Shown one piece after another: positions 1 to 10,946 of a stretch of DNA of 64,000 bases (positions are counted from its first letter, which is position 1; every line of letters begins with the position of its first letter). Source of the stretch: Pleurotus ostreatus/Saccharomyces cerevisiae fusant (taxonomy: Eukaryota > Opisthokonta); contig JAMQCK010000027.1 of assembly GCA_024196135.1 (NCBI GenBank), positions 62,001-126,000 of the forward strand. The letters are read 5' to 3'. A program made the position numbers and the translations under genes. A model generated the notes under the pieces. The model was not told the DNA's origin and did no database searches. It saw nothing but the letters and a program-made list of their open reading frames with translations.

Positions 1-3000
1 TTTTTGCTCCCAGGTGGTGCTTGGGGTGGGTTAGTGGTGAGAGAAGAGGGTGGATGAGCGAATGGGGGGTGGAGGGAAGAGGGTGAAGGAGGGAAGGTCA
101 GGAATGAAGGACGACAGGGGAAGGGGAAGGGTTGAGGGACGGAGAAAGATATGCAGTGGAAGAAGACACGCACATATTGACCGTTGACTTCCCACAGAAG
201 ACTACGCTCAGCTCGTCGTCGGAAAAGCGCTGGAGGAGGTCGATGGGGACGAACTGTATCCAGTTCACATTATCAGCAACTTGTAGTATCGTCCATTGAG
301 CATCTTACCCCAGTCAGCCCATCCCGAAAGGCCATCGCCTCCCCCATAACCCGCCCGAAGAGTCGATGCTGCACGCGCGCGTCGACATATGCGGCCTTAT
401 TGGCCTCCGTCACCGCGATGCGCTCGCCGCCCGCACATAACTCGACCGTGTGCATCGTGCCCCGCGTCTCCTCGCGCACCGCGAAGGTCTCGAACAGGAC
501 GCCCGTGATGTCGTTCTCTCTGCGAAAATCTAGTCAGCGATCTATCCTCCTTGCGTCCAACTCTCGCGGCGCCCCCCTCTCCCTTCACGCCCTCGCTCAT
601 CGCCGTCCCCACTTTCCGCCCTTCTCTCCTCGCCCGCACCACACCACCAAAACGTGCCGGCACGCACAAAAACAAAACACAAACAACGAGACTCACAGCA
701 TCCACCCCAACGCCCTATACAACTCCCCATCCACCGCCTCCAGGTCCTCCAACCCCGGCCGCCGCCCCATCAGCGTCTTGAAGAAGTGCGGCGCGATCGC
801 CGCGTCCAGCACGCGCTTGTACATGATGAGGACGCCCACGCAGCGCCCGGCGAAGCGCGCGATGTCGAGCGAGGGGCGCAGGGAGGACGAGAGGAGGGGG
901 TTCAGCTCGAGGATGGCGTTGCCGGGCGATGCGGGAGCGAAGGGCCCGCGGTCCGGGCGGACGAGGTCGTGGGAGATGGAGGTGAGCCATTGGCTGGGGG
1001 AGGTGATTAGCCGGGTTCGTGGCCGGGAGGATCAGGTGGGATGGTGAGAGGATGTAGTATGCACAAGGAAGGAGGGTACATGAAGAAGAAAGAAACGGTG
1101 AAAAGCTCACCCAAACGCCCAGCTCCCACTCCTTCCATCGAATGTGACGCGGAGGTATTTCTTGAGGTCGTCGTCCGAGTAGCGCTCAAAGAAAGCGTAG
1201 GTGTCCTCGAAGACATGCGTCTTCCGCACGGTGAGCGTGGAGTGCCCCTCGACGCGCACCATGCGCGGGTCCTTGCGCAGGAGGTTGAGCTTGTGGTAGA
1301 TGGTGTCGAGGAAGGGGTCGCCGTCGGATTGGGTGTGTGACCCATGTTGGGTGTGCGACCCGTGTTGGGTGTGCGGCCCGTGCTGGGTGTGCGACAAATG
1401 CTGGGAGAACTGTCAGTGCCATTGTTGCGGAATGGCCTTTGGGGAGCGGAGATGAGACAGAATAAAGGACTCGGAGGACCCACCTCCGCATACATGCTCC
1501 CCTGGGATGGCCGGCGAGGGGTGATCGGACTTCGCATGTCGTCGTCGTGGCGGTATGAAGGCTCGTCATCGCGATGGGAAGGTCCGTCATCGCGATGGGA
1601 AGGCCCGTCATCGCGAAACTGTGACCTACTCCCGAATCCCGAACCAGAGGATAGTCCATATCCGAATCCCGGACTGGAGGGTTCACCATGGTAATCCGTT
1701 CGCTGCGATGCAGATGCCTTGAATTTGTTTACTAGCCTGTTGAAATCATTTCTGGGAAGCTCGTATTCCGACACTTCTCTACGCAGAGTGATCAACGAAG
1801 GCCAGCGTGGGAGAGGGACCTGCTTACTCTTCGTCCACGAGCATGTCTTGTCTGCAAATAATGTCAGCGAAGGCGACGGCATATGGGACATGGAAGACGT
1901 GACACGGTCTGGTCAGTGTATGATTTGCAGACACTTACATCCCCGACGAGTTCCGGATCTCTCTGTTTTCCGGCAATTTGTAGTACTTGATGAGCGCGTT
2001 ATGGACCTGTCTCGCAAGTGTCTTGCCTCTACTATCAGCAACGCGCGACAGACTCGACGATCAACACAACGCACCGTGTACCTATTCTGCGTGTACCACC
2101 ACACGGTGATGCTGCCCCGCTGAAGGTTGGGTTGCTCCATATTGTGCCCGGCGGGGTACGGGAGTCTCAAGAGCTCAAACGCTCTGCAGAGCTCGCCGTG
2201 CAGGTCTGAGGCGCGCTTGTTGGGTAGCGAAGCGGCCTTTTCTCGATCGAAGACGACCGTGACGACGTACTTGACGAAGCTGCGCCCGCCGTCGCGCGGT
2301 ACGGATTGAGGACCGGGTTCTGCTTTGGGCAGTCTGTTCTCGGGTGGACGGTCATTCTGCAAAATACGCCGTGAGCTAGGTTTTTCGGATAGCACGAAAG
2401 GAGCAGGAAAGGAAGAGTGTCATGACATCCCACGCACGTGATCCTTTGGCGCAATTGGCTTCTTGAACTTCGGTGTTGGAGCCGTGCTTGCCGTCTTTGC
2501 CGCCATTCGAGAGCGGTCTTTTTGGGGCAGCTCATTTTCTGAGATAGTCCTTCGAGAACGTGGTCAGTCATGATCAGTTGTAAATACGATAAACCTTACC
2601 TTTGGCGCACACGCATCTCGCGTCTGCGATCCAACCGTTTAAGAAGGGCAAAGCCTTAATATCGCGCCCGACTTACATTTGAAAGACTCTTCTCAAGTTG
2701 ATAAATTGCGGTGTATCGTACTCGTCCTCGAATGCCCGCTTGACCATTGACGAAAGTATCTATATGAACGCACTGAGCGAGTCCTTTGTGCGAACAAAGG
2801 GACAATCGACTGACCGTCTTCTCGTCTTCGGTGTAGAAGTACATCTTGATTCTGTCCTTTTCTGGCTCTGGATCGCATAGATTATGCCACGACGGGTGCG
2901 GTAGCCTCAGTCTGTCGAAGCTCTTGCAGATTTCGTTTCGCACTTCGGTCTTGTCCAATGCGAACAGTTCTTTCGCCCTCTCATGTTCGTAGACGATCGT

Positions 3001-3033
3001 GGCGGAATACTTGATGAAGCTGGCAGGCGCCAT
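1..3033 (-). CDS. HECT-type E3 ubiquitin ligase, 3' end outside window
   Basis: This gene should carry ubiquitin on a HECT cysteine and pass it to substrates. Twelve exons rebuild with consistent phase: 3033-2815, 2759-2677, 2623-2600, 2549-2438, 2356-2082, 2028-1939, 1851-1828, 1778-1484, 1409-1111, 993-697, 519-309 and 253-182, giving 667 residues. The HECT N-lobe begins near DTIYHKLNLLRKDPRMVRVE, followed by VRKTHVFEDTYAFF, DDLKKYLRVTFDG, ARFAGRCVGVLIMYKRVLD, ENDITGVLFETF and VPIDLLQRFSDDEL. The C-lobe and catalytic cysteine lie beyond the left edge. The N-terminus has two related modules of about 115 residues (SFIKYSATIVYE and SFVKYVVTVVFD), then repeats of SHRDDGP and SHTQHG. No WW or C2 domain is visible. 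The start at 3033 (MAPASF) could instead be 3045 (MVDTMAP). The exact end of the last exon is uncertain. Confidence 0.85.
1828..3033 (-). repeat. Tandem protein module within the HECT gene
   Basis: Module 1 covers exons 3033-2815, 2759-2677, 2623-2600 and the start of 2549-2438. Module 2 covers 2356-2082, 2028-1939, 1851-1828 and the start of 1778-1484. Paired stretches include AFELLRLPYPAGHN with SFDRLRLPHPSWHN, WWYTQN with YFYTED, and SEYELPRND with SENELPQKD. The third exon is exactly 24 nt in both copies, and the introns on either side of it have the same phase (2). This shows duplication of a multi-exon unit rather than chance similarity. I do not recognise the domain. Confidence 0.8.
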
Positions 3034-3474
3034 CGTGTCGACCACCAGGTGAGGGTGGAAGGCAAGGGCAGATGTGGTTGTATGCGCCGGATGAATGCAA
3101 GATGGATGTGACAGTAGAATGGTACAATGAGCCCTTCTTTTGATCGCCGGCGTGCGAGAATGTGATGAGAGCAGGAAAGGGGCATATTCCCACGTCCAAC
3201 TTCAACTGTAACCGTCACGTCAGTGGCGCGCAGTAGGGGCTCTACTCGTAAATCTCTTCTACTGACCTCTCAGCAGGATGATGAATATATCATTCCTTCG
3301 TATACCTTTTGTCCTCCAGTGTCCGTCAATTCTTCCGCCGAATGGCGTTCTCCATTGAAAAACTTGGCACCGCTCGCGTCGACCGCATGATCATCGCTCG
3401 GCAGTGCCATGCACGATACAGCTTCTTTCTCCGGGCCGCTCCCCTACCCAGGACCGACATCTCCCTTCCCCACC
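3034..3474. other. Divergent promoter region between HECT and SMP-30 genes
   Basis: About 440 bases separate the two divergent start codons. Short open frames here have no recognisable protein. An in-frame ATG at 3409 could add 22 residues (MHDTASFSGPLP...) to the SMP-30 protein. Confidence 0.5.
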
Positions 3475-5574
3475 ATGTCCCTCCAAGCCATCGACCCTCT
3501 CACCTACACCGTCCTCGGCCCCAACGCCACCTTCCGCCCCGATGCCTTCACCACCCCCTTCTTCAACCCCACCAACGCGACGCCTCCCTTCATCCAAGTC
3601 TTCGACGACGCGTTCTACGATATCCTCGGCGACTCGCCCCTCCTTACCCTGGTCGCCGAGTCCAATCTGACGACCGAGGCGGGCGTTCCCAAAGCCCTCG
3701 CGCACGAGGCGCCGGTGTGGGTCGCCGCGACGGACGAGGTGTTCTTCGCGAGCGCGGCGGGGGAGGAGGGGCAGGACGAGGACGGGTGGCCGCGGAACAA
3801 CCGCGTGAGCAAGATCAGCATGCAGGATGTCGAGCGTGCGGCGGGCGCCGGGATCGCGGATGCGGAGATTGTCGATGTGAGTTACAGGTGTGGGCGGCGT
3901 CGCAGGCGTTAAGAGGAGGCTACCCGTATGAGGTCTGTGGTGGTGTATGCTATGGGTCCGGCGGGCGCTATAGTCCGTGTGAGCGCCTGGCGGGCTGTTC
4001 TCAGCCCTTTGGCGAAGTCGAGCCTGCACGTGATTGGACGTGACCACGCCAGAGTTCATCTCTTCAGATACCTTCTAGTCCCCTCTCTTTCATCCTCATT
4101 CATGAGAGTTTCGCCCGCATCGGGGTTTTCTCTCGCATGACGCGGTTGCAGTCTTTTCAGGACTCAGTTTTAGTCCTCCCATCTCTCCCCGTCCCACGCT
4201 GACCTAATTGGCCTCCCTCCTCCAAGCTCCCCATCCCCGAAACCCTCCAGAACACGAACGGCGGCACCGGCCTCTACTTCGGCGACATCCTCCTCGCCAC
4301 GTCCGGGCGCGGAAACCTCCCGCCCTCGCTCGTCAGGGTGCACCCCGCGGCGCCGTACAACACGACCGTCATCCTGGACAACTTCTTCGGCCGGCAGTTC
4401 AACTCGTTGAACGATGTCAAGGTGCACCCGAAGACGGGGAAGATTCTCTTTACGGACGTGACGTGAGTGGCTCTTTCGTTCTGTTATTATACCGGGATTA
4501 AACATAGCTCTGCAGATACGGGTACGCGCACTTAGTATATCGAGGTCGTTCGCTGGATTGAAGCCGGGCACTCTCACCCAGCTTCCTCTCCGGCTTCCGC
4601 CCCGAGCCGCAGATGCCGAGCCAGGTGTACGTGCTCGACCCCGCGACGGGCAGCGTGCGCGTCGTCGCGGATGGCTTCGTGCGCTGCAACGGGATCGCGC
4701 TGACCCCGGATGGGGAAACGGCCTATGTGTGAGTGTTTGCGACCTAGATGGCGCGGCAGCGAGGCTTACTTGCGGACGCAGCACCGATACCGGCGCGGGC
4801 GGCGGGATATGGGGCACCAACTCTACGCTGCCGGCTACGATGTAAGCCTTCGCCCTCTTTCGACATCTCCATCCACCTTCATCACCTCCTGCCCCGCATG
4901 ACATGCTACACACCTATCGCGACACTGAACACCTCACCCAACGCTGAACACTGACCCAACGCTGAACCCATCACCCAACGCTGAACCCATCACCCAACGT
5001 TGAACACCTCACTGAACGCTTGCCTGTCCCGCCCAGCTACACCTACGACGTGCACCCCAAGACGCACGCGCTCACCAACAGGCGCGTCTTCGCGTACACC
5101 GATGCAGGCATCGCGGACGGCATCCAGGTGGACGCGGACGGGAATGTGTACGCCGGGTGCGGCGACGGGACGCAGGTGTGGGATCAGGACGGGACGTGAG
5201 TGCGAGTTGCTCGGCTGTTTCGCTTGCGATGGTCTCCTTGGCCATATTGGCGCTCAGGTCGTGTTGGCGCTCAGGTCATATTGGCGCTCAGGTTATATTG
5301 GCGCTCAATACTTCTCATTTATATTCCCTCACTTCTCGTTCGTGTTCCCTCACTTCTCGTTCATGTTCCCTCACTTCTCGTTCATGTCCCCTCACTTCTT
5401 GGATGCTAATCGCCTTGACCACCCAGCCTCCTCGGCAAATTCTTCCTCGGCACGACGTCCGCCAACATGATCTTTGCGGGCGACGGACGGCTCCTGATCC
5501 TCGCCGAGCAGAAGGTGTACTATGCAAAGATCGCAGCGCGGGCGGGGGTGGTGGAATATCCGCTGAAAGAGTAG
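3475..5574 (+). CDS. SMP-30/gluconolactonase-like lactonohydrolase
   Basis: This is a predicted six-bladed beta-propeller hydrolase of the SMP-30/gluconolaconase/LRE family, which opens lactones or related esters with a bound metal. Exons are 3475-3876, 4227-4462, 4516-4521, 4582-4728, 4782-4841, 5037-5195 and 5427-5574, giving 385 residues. Supporting motifs are PFIQVFDDAFYDILG, AHEAPVWVAATDEVFFAS, NSLNDVKVHPKTGKILFTDV, GFRPEPQMPSQVYVLDP, GFVRCNGIALTPDGETAYV and DGIQVDADGNVYAG. The conserved Asn and Asp residues of the family metal site are in the NSLNDV, RCNG and DADGN segments. The third exon is only 6 nt. No signal peptide follows the chosen start, so the protein is either intracellular or has an upstream leader exon I did not find. 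The natural substrate cannot be read from sequence. Confidence 0.88.
4921..5025. repeat. Intronic minisatellite (unit about 17 nt)
   Basis: About six imperfect copies of a unit like cacccaacgctgaacac fill the intron between 4842 and 5036 of the SMP-30 gene. Confidence 0.8.
5247..5399. repeat. Two adjoining intronic minisatellites
   Basis: The last SMP-30 intron (5196-5426) first holds about four copies of ttggcgctcaggtc with short spacers (5247-5305). It then holds about four copies of a 22-nt unit like cctcacttctcgttcatgtt (5325-5399). Confidence 0.85.
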
Positions 5575-6340
5575 GTCGAGCAAAGGACGCCTGAAGTCGT
5601 CGAGAAGGGGAGTCTGAGATTATCGAGAAATGGAACCTGAGATTGTCGGGAATGGGAGCCTGATGGGGTCAGTGGCAGTCAAAGAAATGTCAGTTAAACA
5701 GGTGGAAAGGTAGACGGAAGGGGTAAAACACGTAGATTTCGAATAGCAACAGAAACAGTACTATGGTACAGCGAGCAAACAAATCAACGGAAGACGAGAA
5801 GCATAAGTATAGGGCACCCATCCCCGGAGCGCTGACCTGAAAACATGCTTCTTGACAAGATGCAAACGTGTTTCTCAGCAAGTGCCGCAGGTTTGGCATT
5901 TCCTGGGGATGGACCCACAAAGTCCTTCAGTCACGCCAAACTCTGTGCGCCTTGCAATGACTTCAGCTGAAATATGATAAGCGGTCCGTACCTATGCATG
6001 CTAGAGCTCTGGGTGCTTTCGCAGTACTCAGCGGCCTTGGAACCTGGGTAGAGGCAATCATGCGGTGACCTACCCCGGCTTTTCGGGCCGGTTTGCCGGG
6101 CGCGTGGAGGTCCCCGAAGGCGGCAGAAGGTGGCGTGGTCGGTGATCAAGGCGTGGCCATTGTTCTCTTCTCGTGCTCTCATCGTCTCTTGCTCGCTGGG
6201 CATCAGAGAAAGCTTAGTCCCTGACGAGGGGCGAATCGCGGCGAATAGCACGCAAAACCGTATCGGATAGCCCTCGCTATCGACACTGCACCGAGACGAA
6301 GAAGATACGCCGAAGCGCGTCTTCAGGACTCACGAAAAGC
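5575..6340. other. Intergenic region, 3' of SMP-30 and upstream of CUE gene
   Basis: Just after the stop there are imperfect copies of a roughly 24-nt unit (tgagattatcgagaaatgg-type, about 5593-5665). I see no gene in the rest; the open frames have no family resemblance. Confidence 0.5.
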
Positions 6341-7673
6341 ATGGGCGAAGTTGTGAATGTTTTGGTCGCGTTCGCGGTCATCGTCGTTATCTTCAGATGG
6401 GCGACGAGTCCGGGTGCGTGCTGGGGTACATTCCGCGCGTGATAGGCATTGACCTGGCTTGACATGCATCGTTTCTATCACTCAACGTACATGGACGCGC
6501 TCGTACCGTCAATTATCCACACCACATCCTCACTCGCACAACGCTTTCCCTTACCCCACATCTCCGCTCCAAAACCTCCGGCATGATACATCGATGCACG
6601 CCTCATAGGAACCGACTCACAAGCAGCCTCCGGCGGCGCCCCCTCACCCCACGCAGTCCTCGGCTTCAGACCAAAGAACGTGACGCAGGGGATGGTCGAC
6701 CAGGTCCTCGCCATGTTCCCCGACATGCCACCGTGCGTACTCCATCCCTCTTCTCCGCCGCAACTTTGCCGTCGTTCCTCTCCCCGGAGCCGCGGCAGCC
6801 AACCCTCCTCAGGCCCGCAAACCCCTTCACCCATCCTTCGCTCTTCGCCGGCAAGCTTCCGCAATCTGACCTGCCCCCAGAGACAACGTCCGCTTCGACC
6901 TCCTGCGCACGGGCTCTGTCGAGCTCACCACGAACAAGATCCTCGAGCGTGGTTTCCTCGACCCGCCATCGCAAGCCTACTATACCCTCTACCCGCGACA
7001 GGATCAGCCCGCCGCTCCCTCTACCGCAAACGCTACCGCACAGTCCACTACAACCGCGCGCGCGGCGCCAAAGAATCTGATCGCGCGGTATCATCTGGAG
7101 GAACGATTGAAGAAGGATGCGGCGAGTGGTGAGTCTGTAGTAGACGAGTGGCGACAATTGTCTTCACGGCCTCCTGCTCCCCTCCTTCACACGCCTGTTC
7201 CCCTCCTTCACGCCTGTTCCCCTCCTTCACGCTTGTTTCCCTCCTTCACGCTGCTCCTCCGCGTGCTCGACCCACCCTTTCATAGCGATATCCCTTGCAC
7301 AAGGTCGATCAAAATACTGACCACCGACTTGCAGAACCCGCCCCGGCCACTGCAGACCCCGGCGGGAAGGCGCCCTGGGAGGAGTCGGCGGAGAAGCGCG
7401 AGGCGAGCCTAAGGGAGAGGAAGGCGCAGATGATTCTGGCGGCGAGGCAGTGAGTGTTTCCGCTTCCTCGCTCCTCCGCTCCTCTGTTCTTTGTCCCTTC
7501 CTCTCGGACGTCGTCGTCCCTCGTCCTTTTCACGAGATCGTCCTCGTCCTTTCCAATCCTCATCGACGTCCTTCGCCTTTCCCCTCAATCCTCGTCGTCG
7601 CATTGCTGACGAGTGCGCCAGACGGCTGCTTGCCGCGCAGAAAGGGAAGACGGCGGAAGGGAAGACGGCGTGA
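6341..7673 (+). CDS. CUE1: Cue1-like CUE-domain ER membrane protein
   Basis: Yeast Cue1 anchors the E2 enzyme Ubc7 at the ER and activates it for ER-associated degradation. Exons 6341-6413, 6627-6732, 6881-7128, 7335-7449 and 7622-7673 give 197 residues, close to the yeast length. The order of parts matches the family. An N-terminal membrane helix (VVNVLVAFAVIVVIFRWA) is followed by a CUE domain (VTQGMVDQVLAMFPDMPP, then VRFDLLRTGSVELTTNKILE with the Met-Phe-Pro and di-Leu signatures). The C-terminal helix (REASLRERKAQMILAARQ) resembles the Ubc7-binding region. The second-exon acceptor could also be at 6656, removing about ten residues. Function is inferred from domain order. Confidence 0.88.
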
Positions 7674-8046
7674 GGACAGGTGAGCGCCTCCAGATGCTGG
7701 ATGGCCGAGAATCTAGGGCGGGTAAGACGAGATCACGACTGGCGAATGTTGAATGATGCAGAGGGATGGTATACGGTTTTATTGAATGCTTCTGGAGACT
7801 CCATTGACGGGACGCGCGTGTGGTCACGGACCCTTACAGCGGCGACTGGATAGATTGTTGTCCTCATTATCAGGACGGCATATACTTAGTACAGCCGAAA
7901 AGCTACGATCCCTCAGCCCTGAGAATCAGGTCCAACACATTGACAACTGTCCTTTCAACCTGGGTATCACCCCGCGGGTCGCGGTTGAATATCACCGTCG
8001 CGGGTCGCAATTGAATCCGGTCTGTTCTCTCTCCACCCCAGCCCTC
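7674..8046. other. Convergent 3' region between CUE and ALDH genes
   Basis: This holds the 3' flanks of two convergent genes. A near-direct repeat (cgcgggtcgcggttgaat / cgcgggtcgcaattgaat) lies at about 7972-8015. No gene seen. Confidence 0.45.
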
Positions 8047-10946
8047 CTAGTCCTTCGCCTTCTTCACGGCCGCGGCTGCGGCCGTGACCGCCAGAAACAC
8101 CACAGCCCACTTGCGCCAGCCGCCCTCCGCCGTACCGTCGAGTCTCGGCGGCCCCTTGGGCTTCGCGGGCAGCCCGTCCTTCATCATGCGGAACATGGCA
8201 CGCAGCTTGGTGTCCTAGAAGTGGAAACGAAGGAAGAGTCAGGAGAAGAGCGACGGGCAGGGGCCTAACAGTACGCACCGTATACGGCGGGAAGCGCCAC
8301 CAAAGGATCTTGTCGATGCTGCGCGGGCTTATAGTCAGCTCACGTCGAAGCGCGAACCGATACTAGGTGTGAGAGGGTCACTCACAATGCCGGGCTGTCG
8401 ATCTCCGTACGAATGTGCGAGAAGGCATCGAAGCCGTACTTCCCCCTATGGTACCCGTCTACAATCAAGAGCTCGTCAGCACACCCTCTGGAACCTCACA
8501 AGCTAATCCAAAGTCCAGAAAGGACCGTGCTACTCACATCCACTGGCACCTGTTCCGCCGAAGGGTAGGCCGGGTGCTGTGTAGAAAAGCACGGCTGGTA
8601 AACGACATTGCATTTGACCGCTGCCACTGCCCACTCACCGCCCAGCTGGATCACGACCTCGTTGAACGCCATCGTACCGCTGATCGTCTCGTTGCGAACT
8701 CGGGTGATCATCAGTCTCCTATTTGCGCAACAGGAAGACGAGAACAAACCCTTGTCCTTCACCTTCTTGTCTTTAGCAAAGACGTAGAGCGCGAGTGGGC
8801 GATCGCTGGAGAGTGATGGTCAGTGTTTACACTGTGAAGCATGACAAACTTGTCCACGCACCCTTCATTGATAAACTTGATTGCCTCGTCGGTGTTCTCG
8901 ACCTCCAGGATGGGCAGGATAGGGCCGAAGATTTCTCTATGAGGGTGGGATAAGTAACGATGCTCCAACTGGTGTCAAGCGAGCGAGGCTCCCGCTCGAC
9001 GACTCAAAGCAAGCGAGAATCCAGCTCGACGCCTCAGAACCAGAACATTTGACCCCAAAAAAACAAAAAAAAAACAAAGACTCACTCCCCCATCAACGCA
9101 TCCCCCCTTTCCACGCCCTCTACGACCGTGAGGCCGACGAAGTTCTCCTTCTCGTCCCTCTCGCCACCCGCGAGGATCGTCCCGCGCGTCTTCTCGAGCA
9201 GGCCGGCGATCCGCGCGTACGCGCGCGAATGGATGAGGTGAGAAAAAGTAGCGGGTGTGAGTGCCGATTTGCCAGACGAATCATCGGCGGTGGATGTGTA
9301 GGCGGCGTAGCTGGGCGACAAGATAGTGATCAGCGTGGGTCTTGGTCAGCATGGGTCGTACAACAGGCAGGGGCAGTGTAGTCCGCCATAGACGCGCAGA
9401 CGAGCGCCCTCTCCCACTTGAGAGTAACAAAGCTCACCTCTTCCGGACCTCCGCCAAGAATCTGTCCTTGATGTCCTTCGCCACGAGCACGTAGTCCGGC
9501 GACACGCACGTCTGACCCGCGTTCACGAAGCGGCCGAGCAGCACGCGGCGCGCGGCGAGCGCGGGGTCCGCGGACGCGTCAACGATGACGGGCGATTTGC
9601 CGCCAAGCTGGGGGGAGGTGATTAGTGGGTCAGTTACGTCGTGTGATCAGTGACAGGGTCGCGGTGATGGGTTGAGGGTGTCTTGAAGAAGCATATTCAG
9701 AGGTATTCGTGATAATAAACATACCTCGAGCGTTTCCGGCGTTAGGTGTTTCGCAGCTGCGGACGCGACGATCCGGCCAACAGCGCCGCTGCCGGTGTAG
9801 GAGACTGAGAAGAGGTATGAGCATATCAGAGCTCATACCCACTGCCCGCGCCTCCGCTTACTGTGATCCCACTGAAGCTCCAGCAGGCGCGTCGTCTCCG
9901 GCACCGCGCCATTCACGACGCGCACCAGATCCGGGTCGAGGTATCTGGGGTTGCATGTCAGCATCACGTCGGCTCAAATCTTGACCTCGTTGCAGCTGTC
10001 CTCGTCTACTATGCCACAATTTCTCTCTCAGACGCCGCCTCGCGCCGCGTATTGGACCCACAGCACGACTGGAAACGTACTTGGGTAACAGCTCCGTCCA
10101 CAGCGCGCTTGTCGCCGCCGCGCTCTCGGACGGCTTGAGGCATACCGCGCAGCCCGCGGCGAGGGCGCCGATCTGGTAGGAAGGGTCAGCCGATGTGCAT
10201 AGCGAGAGGTCAGCCAAAGTGGAAGGGTTTGCGGTGGCTTAGAAGATGGCAAGGACACATGGATGTATACTCACCAACGGCTCCACCACGAGCCACACGG
10301 GGTAATTGAACGGCGTGATGACGAGGACGACGCCCTTGGGGAGCTTGTGCGCGCGGGGGCGCATGGCGAACCAGTTGAAGTCGAACGGCGACGTCTCTGT
10401 TTTCGCCCAGGACGAGAGGTTCTTGACCGCGGCGGTGATATCGGTAAGCGCGCCGGAAATCTCGTAGCTGAAGAGGTGGGAGGGATGGAAGGGGGACAAG
10501 GAAGAGTTGGAGGGAAGGATCGTTAGCATCCTTCCAAACCGCGAACCTCGCGCCACTTACAACTCGCTCTCGAATGCCGGGCGGCCCATATCCGCATGGA
10601 TTGCCTCCACAAACCGCGCGCGGTTCTCCTTCAAAAGGTGGCCGAGCTGGAGGAGTTGATACTTGCGGTAGGCGAGCGCCTTGCTCTTGCCAGTTGCGAA
10701 GGCTGCATGGAGGGAGGTGCGGATCTGGGGTGGAGTTGGAGATGACAGACAGAGATGAGGTGATAGAGGCAAGGGTTCGAGGGAGAGGGGGGTCAACGTG
10801 AATGCCAGAGATGAGGAGGTCAGAAGCAAGGCCGGAAGTTGGTATTGGCGGAAGCGAGCAAGTCGTTAGCGCGCGGTTCGACTTGAATAGCCTAGCACAC
10901 GCACCTTCTCAATCTCCTCCAGCGGAGTGTATTGCAGCTCAGCCAT
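8047..10946 (-). CDS. HFD1: Aldehyde dehydrogenase, fatty-aldehyde type with C-terminal membrane tail
   Basis: This is an NAD(P)-dependent oxidation enzyme for long-chain aldehydes, like yeast Hfd1 and animal ALDH3A2. The first exon starts at 10946 (MAELQYTPLEEIEK), and about a dozen small introns follow. In order I read LLKENRARFVEAIHADMGRP, KGVVLVITPFNYPVWLV, AAGCAVCLKPSESA, the dinucleotide loop SYTGSGAVGRIV, the general-base segment PETLELGGKSPVIVD, the nucleophile segment VNAGQTCVSPDYV, and EIFGPILPILEVENTDEAI. The chain ends with a basic linker and a hydrophobic tail (WAVVFLAVTAAAAV) before the stop at 8047. That tail fits anchoring in ER, peroxisome or mitochondrial outer membrane. The fatty-aldehyde preference is inferred from the tail and the ALDH3-like N-terminus. 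Individual intron borders were not all verified. Confidence 0.88.
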
